This document shows positions 6,358 through 13,992 of a stretch of DNA of 15,570 bases, piece after piece. Made by a program: the position numbers and the translations under genes. Below the pieces are notes generated by a model. That model ran no database searches. It saw nothing but the letters and a program-made list of their open reading frames with translations, and was not told the DNA's origin. The DNA comes from Gemmatimonas phototrophica (lineage in GTDB: Bacteria; Gemmatimonadota; Gemmatimonadetes; Gemmatimonadales; Gemmatimonadaceae). How positions within the stretch are numbered: position 1 is the first letter of the stretch; each line of letters starts with the position of its first letter. The stretch is taken from contig CAMBRJ010000025.1 in NCBI GenBank assembly GCA_945870175.1, positions 1-15,570 on the forward strand, written 5' to 3'.

Positions 6358-9150
6358 ATGACCGCTGCCATCACGAGCGTTTTCAACGACGGCATTTTTG
6401 CCGAACAATTCGAGCGTTATCGTCACGACCCCGCCAGTGTGGACGAGACGTGGCGCCAGTACTTCCGCATCGCCGAGTCGCTGTTCGGGCAGGGTGCGCC
6501 CAGCTCGTCGGCTGCGCCATCGGCCGCTTCGGCCGGTAGCGCGACCTACGACGTCGCGTTCCTCAGGAAAGTGGCCGCGGCCGCCTCGCTGCAGCAGGCC
6601 ATCCGCAGCTACGGCCACTACGCCGTGCAGCTCGATCCGCTTGGTACGCCGCCTCCTGGCGCCGAGGATCTGAGCCCGGCGTACTGGGGGCTGACCGAGG
6701 CCGACCTGCAGGCGATTCCCGGCGAGGCGCTGGGCGACGCACGCTTCGCGACCGCCGCCGACGCGATCGCGCGCAAACGCGAGGTCTACGCGGGTCGCAT
6801 CGGCTGGGAAGTGTGGCATCTCGAAGTGGATGAAGAGCGCGACTGGTTTCAGCGCGCGTTCCGCGATGGTGTGCTTACGCGTGATCTCACGGCCGACGAA
6901 AAGAAGGAGACGCTGCGTCGCCTCAATCAGGTGGACGGGCTCGAGCGCTTCATCGGTCGGGCGTATCAGGGGTATAAGCGCTTCTCGGTGGAAGGCACCG
7001 ACACGCTGATCCCGATGCTCGACGAAGTGATTCGCGAGTCGGGACGCTCGGGCGCACGGGAAATCGTGATCGGCATGGCGCACCGCGGTCGGTTAAACGT
7101 GCTCACGAACGTGATGGGCAAGCCGTTCGAAAGCCTGTTCGCCGAGTTCGAAGGTCGTCACGATCACGTCGATGGCAACGCGACGGGCGACGTGAAGTAT
7201 CACATGGGCTTCGTCGGCTCGCGGGACGTGGACGGCAAGGCGGTCACGCTGCGTCTCGCACCCAATCCGTCGCACCTCGAAGTGGTGAACCCAGTGATCG
7301 AAGGCATGGTGCGCGCGTTGCAGCGTGTGCCGGGCCGCATGGGTGAGCGAGACGAACTCGCGGTGGTGCCGGTCGCCATTCATGGCGACGCGGCGTTTCC
7401 GGGCGAGGGCGTCGTGGCCGAAACGCTCAACATCTCGCACCTGAATGCGCACCGCACTGGCGGCACGATTCACATCATCGTGAATAACCAGGTCGGCTTC
7501 ACCACCGACCCGACCGATGCCCGCTCCACGCACTACGCGTCGGATCTCGCGAAGGGTTTCGAGATGCCGGTTTTCCACGTGAACGCCGACGATGCGCAGG
7601 CCTGCATCACGGCGGTGCGTCTGGCGTGCGCGTATCGCGCCACGTTCAAGAAGGACGTGTTGATCGACCTCGTGGGTTATCGTCGCCACGGGCACAACGA
7701 AGGCGACGAGCCGATGTACACGCAGCCCACGCGCTCTGCGCGCATTCGCAAGCACCCCACGGTGCCGCAGGTGTGGGCCAGTCGGCTGGTGGCCGAGGGC
7801 GTGATCACCGAGGCCGAAGCGGCCGAGGTCGAGCAGGCGGTGTCGCAGAACTACGCGGAGATCCACTCGCGCTTCAAGCAGTCGCTGCTGGGCAGCGAGC
7901 AGCACGCGCCGTGGCCAGCCGAGCCGGCGTCTGCGCCGAAGGCTGTCGCCACCAACGTGGCGGTCGAGAAGCTGAAATATGTGAACGAAGCGCTGCTCAC
8001 CTGGCCGGCCGATCTCAAGCCGAATCCGCGCTTGGCCAAGCAGCTCGAGCGTCGTCGTGAGACGATGGGCGAGCAGGGTGGTATCGAGTGGGGCCACGCC
8101 GAAGCGCTGGCGTTCGGTACGCTGCTTATCGACGGCATGTCGGTGCGCCTCACGGGTCAGGACGCGGAGCGCGGGACGTTCTCGCATCGTCACGCGGTGC
8201 TCAGCGACAGCGAGAACGGCCGCAAGTATGCGCCGCTCGCCCATCTACCGGGCGCCGAGGGGGTGTTCGAGATTTTCAACTCGGCGCTCTCGGAGACCGC
8301 CGTGCTGGCGTTTGAGTACGGATTCAGCACCGTCGCCACTGATGCGCTCACGTTGTGGGAAGCGCAGTTCGGTGACTTCGTAAACGTGGCGCAGCCGATC
8401 ATCGACCAATTCATCGTGGCCGACCGCGCCAAGTGGGGACAGGACAGCGGCGTCGTGCTGCTGCTGCCGCACGGCTATGAAGGACAGGGGCCGGAGCATT
8501 CCAGCGCGCGTCTCGAGCGCTTCCTGCAGATGTGCGCCGAAGGCAACCTCACGGTGGCCTACTGCAGCACGCCGGCGCAGTACTTCCACCTGCTGCGTCG
8601 TCAGGCGCTGCGGACCTCGCGTCGTCCGCTCATCTGCATGCAGCCCAAGTCGCTACTGCGCTTGCCGCAGGCGGCGTCGAAGCTGGAAGAGCTGTCGCAG
8701 GGTGGCTTCCAGTCGGTGATCGACGATCCCATCGCGTCGCAGCATCGCGACGATGTGCGTCGCATCGTATTCTGCACCGGGAAGCTGTATTACGACATGT
8801 CGCTGGCGGCCACGCGCAATCCGAACGTGGCGCTGGTACGCGTGGAAGAGCTGTATCCGTGGCCGCACGAAGAGATCGTGCGCATCATGGATCTATATCC
8901 CGTGATCGAGCAGGTCGTGTGGGCGCAGGAAGAGCCGAAGAATCAGGGCGCCTGGACATACGTGCAGCCGCGTTTGCGCGCGTCGGCGGGTGCGTCGGTG
9001 GGTGTGCGCTACGTGGGTCGTCCGGAGCGCGCGAGTCCGGCGGAAGGCTACATGGATGCGCACCAGGCCGAGCAGGCCCGCATCATCGCGATGGTCATGG
9101 ATACCGGCGAAGTGGCCGCGGAGCGTGCAACGATGAAGGTGGGTCAGTGA
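6358..9150 (+). CDS. sucA: 2-oxoglutarate dehydrogenase E1 component (thiamine-diphosphate dependent)
   Basis: This encodes 930 residues, close to E. coli SucA (933). It decarboxylates 2-oxoglutarate and transfers the succinyl group to the lipoyl E2 subunit in the TCA cycle. The N-terminus (FNDGIFAEQFERYRHDPASV, 9-28) is the E2-binding segment of E1o proteins, followed by an Ala/Ser linker (46-63). The ThDP/Mg2+ site is visible: H242 in MAHRGRLN, D344 in HGDAAFPGEG, N376-N377 in IVNNQVGF. The pyrimidine domain follows with RGTFSHRHAVL (605-615), EYGFSTVATDALTLWEAQFG and PHGYEGQGPEHSSAR. The frame is open upstream within the kinase gene, but homology begins at ATG 6358, preceded by GAAG at 6351-6354. 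Unusually, sucB does not follow; a secreted deacetylase does. Confidence 0.97.
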   Translation: MTAAITSVFNDGIFAEQFERYRHDPASVDETWRQYFRIAESLFGQGAPSSSAAPSAASAGSATYDVAFLRKVAAAASLQQAIRSYGHYAVQLDPLGTPPPGAEDLSPAYWGLTEADLQAIPGEALGDARFATAADAIARKREVYAGRIGWEVWHLEVDEERDWFQRAFRDGVLTRDLTADEKKETLRRLNQVDGLERFIGRAYQGYKRFSVEGTDTLIPMLDEVIRESGRSGAREIVIGMAHRGRLNVLTNVMGKPFESLFAEFEGRHDHVDGNATGDVKYHMGFVGSRDVDGKAVTLRLAPNPSHLEVVNPVIEGMVRALQRVPGRMGERDELAVVPVAIHGDAAFPGEGVVAETLNISHLNAHRTGGTIHIIVNNQVGFTTDPTDARSTHYASDLAKGFEMPVFHVNADDAQACITAVRLACAYRATFKKDVLIDLVGYRRHGHNEGDEPMYTQPTRSARIRKHPTVPQVWASRLVAEGVITEAEAAEVEQAVSQNYAEIHSRFKQSLLGSEQHAPWPAEPASAPKAVATNVAVEKLKYVNEALLTWPADLKPNPRLAKQLERRRETMGEQGGIEWGHAEALAFGTLLIDGMSVRLTGQDAERGTFSHRHAVLSDSENGRKYAPLAHLPGAEGVFEIFNSALSETAVLAFEYGFSTVATDALTLWEAQFGDFVNVAQPIIDQFIVADRAKWGQDSGVVLLLPHGYEGQGPEHSSARLERFLQMCAEGNLTVAYCSTPAQYFHLLRRQALRTSRRPLICMQPKSLLRLPQAASKLEELSQGGFQSVIDDPIASQHRDDVRRIVFCTGKLYYDMSLAATRNPNVALVRVEELYPWPHEEIVRIMDLYPVIEQVVWAQEEPKNQGAWTYVQPRLRASAGASVGVRYVGRPERASPAEGYMDAHQAEQARIIAMVMDTGEVAAERATMKVGQ
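9136..9150 (+). promoter_or_regulatory. Ribosome binding site and 4-base GTGA overlap coupling sucA to the deacetylase gene
   Basis: AAGGTGG at 9136-9142 lies four bases before GTG at 9147-9149, and the sucA stop TGA is at 9148-9150. The arrangement decides the GTG start of the downstream gene and predicts translational coupling. Confidence 0.7.
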
Positions 9151-11840
9151 ACGCGCTTCGGCGCACACGAATGCACCAGATGATGATGAGCGCCGCGGCT
9201 ATTGCCGCGGCGCTTGTCGCTGGTGGGCGGGCCATGTCGGCGCAGAACGTGACGCTCGACCGCGGCGCCGCGGCCCTCGGTTCCACCCTCGCCGGCGTTG
9301 GCACCACGGGCCGTGTGCTCACGGTGGCGGCGCACCCCGACGACGAAGACACGCCGCTCATCGCGTGGCTGGCCAAGGGTCGCCACGTGGAAACGGCGTA
9401 CCTCTCGCTCACGCGCGGCGATGGCGGACAGAATCTGCTCGGCAACGAACTGGGCGAAGCGCTCGGCGCGATCCGAACGCAGGAACTGTTGTCGGCACGT
9501 CGCATCGATGGCGGGCGCCAGTACTTCACACGCGCCTACGACTTCGGCTTCAGCAAGAACGCCGAAGAGACGTACACGCACTGGCCCAAGGATTCCATTC
9601 TCGGCGACGTGGTACGTGTGGTACGCGCGTTCCGTCCGCATGTGATGGTCGCCTTCTTCAGCGGCACCACGCGCGACGGACATGGACATCATCAGGTGTC
9701 GGGGCTGCTGGCGCGCGAAGCGTACGATCTTGCCGCCGACACGGTGCGCTTTCCGGTGAAGGGGTTCGGCTTGCCGTGGACGCCGCAGAAGTTCTATCGC
9801 AGCGCGCGACAGGCCCCCGATTCCGCCACGTTGCGCGTGAATGTGGGCGAGTACGACGCGCTGTTGGGACGCAGCTACTACGAGATCGCGGCCGAGAGCC
9901 GGTCGCAGCACAAGAGCCAAGGCTTCGGCGTGCTGCAGAAGAAGGGCACGATTCTCGGATATCTCTCGCGTGAAGCGTCGCGCGTGGGACCGGAGAACGC
10001 ACGCAGCGAGCAGTCGTTGTTCGATGGGGTGGATACCACGTGGACGGCGCTGCGAGCCACGCTGCCGGCCACGGCGCAGCCCATGCTCGACTCGGCGTTG
10101 CGCACCATCACCGCCGTGCGCGCGATGTACCGCGCCGACGATCCGACTCCGATCGTGACCCCGCTGGCGCAGGCGTTGCGACAGCTGCGCACGGTGCGCA
10201 ACGCGACAGGACGCGGCCCCGGCATTCTGATCGCCGGTCGTCCGGGTTCGCCCTCCAGTTTGTCGAGCCGCTCGCCCGACGAAGCGCCGCCGGCGCTGTG
10301 GGATGCGCTCGTGACCACGATCGATCGCGCTGAGCGCGCGCTGGTGTTGGCCGCGGGTGTCGCCGTGGAAGCGACGGCCCCGCGCGCCACCTTTCCGGTG
10401 CGCGAGGCGGTGAAGATTGCGGTGAACGATTCGCTGCCGGTCACGATCACCGTGTTCAATCGCGGACGAGCGGCGGTGCAGCTGCTGAACGCGTCAGTGG
10501 CGGGATTGGGCTTGCGTCCGGGTGAAGCCGGCGACGTGGCGATCAGCCCCGACAGCGCGGCGGTGCTGAATCGCTGGGCGGTGGCGTTCCAGGCCAACTC
10601 CCCGTGGTGGCGCGCCTACGGTCGCAAGCAACAGGATTGGTTCCAGGCGCCGATCGACGCGCGCACCGAAGCGCAGCAGCAGGAACAGCGCGCCACGATG
10701 GTGCAGGCGCGACTGGTGATCGCCGGGGAAAGCGTGACGGTGAATGAACCGGTGGTGTACCGCTTCGCCGATCCGATCAAGGGCGATCAGCAGGTGCCGG
10801 TGTCGGCGGTTCCCGGCATCACGGTGAATCTCGGCAGCACGATGGAGTACATACGCGCCGGCGTGCCGGTTGAACGGTTCGTGCCGGTGCGGATCCAGTC
10901 GTCGTACCCGCACGACGCGGAGGTCACGGTGAAGCTCGAGCTCCCCGAGGGGCTCAAAGCCGACTCGGTGGAACGCGAACGCGTGTTGGGTCCCGATGGC
11001 GCCACGATTCTCACCTTCCGCGTGCGTGGCATGGTGAAGGAAGGACGTCTCGAGCTCGTCGCGCTGGCGTTGCACGAAGGCGCCCTGAGCACCAGCAGCG
11101 TGTTCGACATCCGCTACGACCACATCACGCCCATGCGCTTGTACGGCGCGAGCGGGATGTACCTCTCGGCGGTGAATGTGAAGCTCCCGCCGCGCGCTCG
11201 CGTGGGCTACGTGAAGGGGGGCGGTGACACGGGGCTCGAAGCGCTCGAGCAGCTCGACATCACCGTGGAGAAGATCGAACCGTCGATGCTGACCAGCACA
11301 GATCTATCGCGCTTCACGAGTATCGTGGTCGGTCCGCGCGCGTACGAGGCGAGCGACGTGTTGGTGCGCAACAATGCACGTTTGCTCGACTACGCGAACA
11401 AGGGCGGCACGCTGGTCGTGCAGTACGGCGCGCAGGACATGAACCGATTCCCGGGTGTGGTGCCGTATCCGATGCAGTGGGGCCGCCCAGCGGCGCGCGT
11501 CACGATGGAGCAGGCACCGGTGACGGTATTGCAGCCCACGCACCCGCTGCTGGTGGGTCCCAATCGTATCGGTGCCGCCGACTGGGCCGATTGGGCGCAG
11601 GAGCGCGCCACGTACATGCCGAGCACGTTCGACAAGCGCTATACGCCGCTGCTGGCCATGAACGATCCGAATGAACCGGTGCAACAGGGTGGCTTGCTCG
11701 TGGCTCCGCTGGGCAAGGGGCGCTACGTGTATGTCACGCTCGCCCTGTTCCGGCAGTTGCCGAACGGCGTGCCGGGGGCGGCGCGGATACTGGCGAATCT
11801 CATTAATGGACAGCCAACGGTTCAGCCGCCAAAAATGTAG
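9147..11840 (+). CDS. Secreted multi-domain PIG-L (LmbE-like) family deacetylase
   Basis: This encodes 897 residues. From the GTG start the protein has a signal peptide (MNALRRTR, hydrophobic 12-27, cleavage after A32 in AMSA|Q). Later ATGs at 9171-9186 would lose the basic n-region. Residues about 56-245 are the PIG-L/LmbE zinc hydrolase fold: AHPDDE with H63 and D66 as metal ligands and D65 as base, and a distal His in DGHGHHQVSG (H179/H182). Residues about 415-660 are beta-rich, including NEW3-like stretches (VTITVFNRG). Residues about 665-890 resemble a class-I glutamine-amidotransferase/ThuA-like fold (RVGYVKGGGD, VVGPRAYE, GGTLVVQYG). The family removes N-acetyl groups from sugars or related amides; the substrate here is unknown, and an extracytoplasmic glycan is plausible. 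It overlaps sucA by four bases. Confidence 0.9.
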   Translation: MNALRRTRMHQMMMSAAAIAAALVAGGRAMSAQNVTLDRGAAALGSTLAGVGTTGRVLTVAAHPDDEDTPLIAWLAKGRHVETAYLSLTRGDGGQNLLGNELGEALGAIRTQELLSARRIDGGRQYFTRAYDFGFSKNAEETYTHWPKDSILGDVVRVVRAFRPHVMVAFFSGTTRDGHGHHQVSGLLAREAYDLAADTVRFPVKGFGLPWTPQKFYRSARQAPDSATLRVNVGEYDALLGRSYYEIAAESRSQHKSQGFGVLQKKGTILGYLSREASRVGPENARSEQSLFDGVDTTWTALRATLPATAQPMLDSALRTITAVRAMYRADDPTPIVTPLAQALRQLRTVRNATGRGPGILIAGRPGSPSSLSSRSPDEAPPALWDALVTTIDRAERALVLAAGVAVEATAPRATFPVREAVKIAVNDSLPVTITVFNRGRAAVQLLNASVAGLGLRPGEAGDVAISPDSAAVLNRWAVAFQANSPWWRAYGRKQQDWFQAPIDARTEAQQQEQRATMVQARLVIAGESVTVNEPVVYRFADPIKGDQQVPVSAVPGITVNLGSTMEYIRAGVPVERFVPVRIQSSYPHDAEVTVKLELPEGLKADSVERERVLGPDGATILTFRVRGMVKEGRLELVALALHEGALSTSSVFDIRYDHITPMRLYGASGMYLSAVNVKLPPRARVGYVKGGGDTGLEALEQLDITVEKIEPSMLTSTDLSRFTSIVVGPRAYEASDVLVRNNARLLDYANKGGTLVVQYGAQDMNRFPGVVPYPMQWGRPAARVTMEQAPVTVLQPTHPLLVGPNRIGAADWADWAQERATYMPSTFDKRYTPLLAMNDPNEPVQQGGLLVAPLGKGRYVYVTLALFRQLPNGVPGAARILANLINGQPTVQPPKM

Positions 11841-11871
11841 CGACACGGGCATTTGCGACACTGAACGTTTT

Positions 11872-11979
11872 ACTCCCTAGGAAGCAGTGGGGAGGGTATC
11901 AGGGAAGAGGAGGCAGGAACCACGCGCGGTTCACCTGCTTCCTGCCCCCTGATACACTCCCCCCTGTTACCTAGGGAGT
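11872..11979. terminator. 108-bp palindrome between convergent genes, probable bidirectional terminator or dispersed repeat
   Basis: ACTCCCTAGG at 11872-11881 is the exact reverse complement of 11970-11979. The arms continue inward with GGGGAG, GTATCAGGG and GCAGGA blocks to a central AACCACGCGCGGTT region (11928-11941 area), with only scattered mismatches. The whole gap between the convergent deacetylase and symporter genes is therefore one huge hairpin. The plus-strand flank GTTTACAGTTTG is mildly T-rich; the other flank is not, so intrinsic termination is plausible in the plus direction and uncertain in the other. Its right end touches the symporter stop codon. Confidence 0.65.
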
Positions 11980-13683
11980 TTACAGTTTGTCGGTCTGCAG
12001 AGTGCCCGTTTGCAGTTTGCGATCGCCAAGGCTCAACACGGAGCCGACAGCTACCACCACCACCGCCCCAATCACGTTGTGCCACAGGAAGCTCACACTG
12101 GGCACGCCGAACGACACCGCGGCTACGGCGGCCATGCCGCTGAGTAGACCCACGAAGGCACCGAACGCTCGCGTGCGCGGAATCATGGCCAGAATGAACA
12201 CGCCCAGAATCGACCCGTAGAAGAACGACCCGAACCGGTTCACGACTTCGATGAGTGAGCCGAGGTTGGCGGCGTATACGGCCACCACGCAGGCGAACAC
12301 GCCCCAGACCGCGGTGGAGGCCTTCGACACGAACAGGAAGTGCGCGTCGGTGCCTTCGCGTTTGAACCAGCGCTGATAAAAGTCCACCACGGTCGCCGTG
12401 GAGAGCGAGTTCAGTTCGGCGGCGATGCTCGACATGGCGGCCGCCAGCACGGCGGCTAGGAAGACACCGGCGAAGCCCAGCGGCAGGTGATCGAGTACGA
12501 AGCGCGGGATGATGTAGTTCACGTCCTTTGATGCTTCGCCCGTGACGCGGCCAGCGGCGGCCAGCGCGTCTTTGCGCACCACGTTCACCGACGAGTCCGC
12601 GCTACGGAAGGCGAGCAGCGCACCCTTGGTGGCCGCGTCGGCGCCGTTGTCGATCTCGGTCGACGCTTCGCGCGCGGCGGCGGTGCGCTGGGTGATGGCG
12701 GTCGTGTAACGCGCCTCGAGCGCGGCGAAGGTGGCCGGCTCCTGTTGCCGCACCTGCGCGCTGTGCTGCGGATTGAACAGCATTGGGGCCGGCGTGAACG
12801 TGTAGAACAGGAACACGAGCACACCGATCAGCAGGATCAGCGCCTGCAGCGGGATTTTCCAGTAGGCGCTCATCAGCAGCGAGCTGCGCGCTTCGCCGAC
12901 CGACTTCGCGGCCAGATAGCGCTGCACCTGACTCTGGTCGGTGCCAAAGTACGACAGCATGAGAAACGTGCCGCCGAGGATGCCCGACCAGAACGTGTAC
13001 GTCTCCGACAGGTTGAACGAGAAGTCGAAGACGCGCAGCCGGCCCGTGGCGCCGGCGATCTCGAGGGCGTTGTCGAGCGGAACGGGCATGCGCATGATCA
13101 ACACGACCACGATCGCGAGCAGGGCGCCGACGATCACGACCATCTGCTTCACGTCGGCCCACGTGACCGCCTGCACGCCGCCCAGTACGGTGTAGATGAC
13201 CGTCGGAATGCCGATCAGCGCCACGCACCACGTAATGTCCCAGCCGAAGATCGCCGAGAGGACGACGCTCGGGGCCGCGATGATCGTGCCGCAGGACATG
13301 CCGCGCGAGAGCAGGAACAGAAAGCTCGTCAGTGAGCGCGTCTTGGCGTCGAAGCGTTTCTCGAGGAACTCGTACGCCGTGTAGACCTTGGCTCCGTGCA
13401 GGAACGGCACGATGGTGACGCCGAGAATCACCATAGCGATCGGCAGTCCGAAGTAGAACTGCACGAAGCGCAGGCCGTCAGTCGCGCCTTGGCCGGTGGT
13501 GCCGATCAGGGTGACGGCCGAGAGTTGTGTGGCCATGACCGAGAGGCCAACGGCCCACCAGGGCAGGCTGCGGTTCGCCAGGAAGTACCCTTCGATGTTG
13601 GTCGTGCCGCGCGTTCGACGAAGCCCGTCGAAGACCACGACCACGAGGTACACCGCCACGATGGCCCAATTGATCCAATGCAT
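11980..13683 (-). CDS. Sodium:solute symporter, SSS (SLC5-like) family
   Basis: This encodes 567 residues with about 13 hydrophobic helices and no cleavable signal. Family hallmarks are NRSLPWWAVGLSVMATQLSA (37-56), FLEKRFDAKTR after TM3, VLGGVQAVTWADVKQ (167-181), GTDQSQVQRYLAAKS (247-261) and AAAMSSIAAELNS (414-426), where S418/S419 lie at the expected Na2 site. It imports a solute with Na+; the substrate is not identifiable. Between residues about 296 and 390 there is an unusually long hydrophilic, Ala/Glu-rich loop. The C-terminus (KLQTGTLQTDKL) is repeat-like and unrelated to the fold. ATG at 13683 lies six bases after the small membrane protein gene, so the two form an operon. Confidence 0.93.
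   Translation of the reverse strand: MHWINWAIVAVYLVVVVFDGLRRTRGTTNIEGYFLANRSLPWWAVGLSVMATQLSAVTLIGTTGQGATDGLRFVQFYFGLPIAMVILGVTIVPFLHGAKVYTAYEFLEKRFDAKTRSLTSFLFLLSRGMSCGTIIAAPSVVLSAIFGWDITWCVALIGIPTVIYTVLGGVQAVTWADVKQMVVIVGALLAIVVVLIMRMPVPLDNALEIAGATGRLRVFDFSFNLSETYTFWSGILGGTFLMLSYFGTDQSQVQRYLAAKSVGEARSSLLMSAYWKIPLQALILLIGVLVFLFYTFTPAPMLFNPQHSAQVRQQEPATFAALEARYTTAITQRTAAAREASTEIDNGADAATKGALLAFRSADSSVNVVRKDALAAAGRVTGEASKDVNYIIPRFVLDHLPLGFAGVFLAAVLAAAMSSIAAELNSLSTATVVDFYQRWFKREGTDAHFLFVSKASTAVWGVFACVVAVYAANLGSLIEVVNRFGSFFYGSILGVFILAMIPRTRAFGAFVGLLSGMAAVAAVSFGVPSVSFLWHNVIGAVVVVAVGSVLSLGDRKLQTGTLQTDKL
11983..12019 (-). repeat. CAAACTG-type short repeats encoding the symporter's last residues
   Basis: On the minus strand CAAACTG occurs at 12019-12013 and again at 11989-11983, with the variants CAAACGG and CAGACCG between, followed directly by TAAACTC, which contains the stop. 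These repeats encode the KLQTGTLQTDKL tail and abut the palindrome, as though one repeat element reached into the gene's 3' end. Confidence 0.5.
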
Positions 13684-13689
13684 ATGGGC

Positions 13690-13797
13690 CTAGAGGGGCA
13701 GCAGGGTGTAACGCGCCTGCAGCAGCCAGAGCAGTGCCAGAGTGACGGCCTGAATCAGCAGGACCCGCCAAAGTGTGGTGCGAAACGGAATAGACAT
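13690..13797 (-). CDS. 35-residue single-pass membrane protein, likely symporter small accessory protein
   Basis: ATG at 13797-13795 opens a 35-codon frame ending in TAG at 13692-13690, six bases before the symporter ATG. The product starts MSIPFRTTLWRVLLI, followed by a hydrophobic helix of about 19 residues (9-27), and ends QARYTLLPL. Basic residues sit at both ends. Small single-helix proteins encoded just upstream of SSS transporters are a known class of accessory peptides, and this one fits by length, topology and position. The ribosome binding site is weak (GGTGA close to the ATG). Translation of the symporter may be coupled to it. Function is inferred from context only. Confidence 0.75.
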   Translation of the reverse strand: MSIPFRTTLWRVLLIQAVTLALLWLLQARYTLLPL

Positions 13798-13992
13798 GTC
13801 ACCAAGCTACAGGCTGAACGGTGATCACGCTGCTGAGTCTGCTAACGAAAGCAACTCGTCGGTTTGACCGCTGGGATCAACCGTCGCTAGTGTTGTGATC
13901 GCAGGATGCCCCGAATTCTGAAGTGTTGGAGTGCCCCGATCCGCGACAACGCCGTCGCGCGTGGGTCGCGACAGCATGCGAGCGGCGAGAGG
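13798..13992. promoter_or_regulatory. Divergent intergenic region between the symporter operon and the PAS kinase
   Basis: This 195-bp stretch holds the start regions of two divergent units. For the kinase, TTGACC at 13864-13869 with TAGTGT at 13888-13893 (18-bp spacing) is a possible sigma-70-like promoter, with a good -35 and a poor -10. For the symporter operon I see no convincing promoter. Nothing else is evident, except that the kinase frame is open from 13891 with an ATG at 13906. Confidence 0.3.

Noticed and set aside
7093..8244. 383-codon minus-strand frame inside sucA
   Set aside because: The product is arginine/histidine-rich and unlike any family, and the plus strand is unequivocal SucA.
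8532..9146. In-frame upstream extension of the PIG-L gene
   Set aside because: It lies wholly inside sucA in another frame. The signal peptide and ribosome binding site place the start at GTG 9147.
12745..13335. Plus-strand frame opposite the symporter
   Set aside because: It is a highly charged Asp/His/Arg-rich shadow of hydrophobic codons on the other strand.
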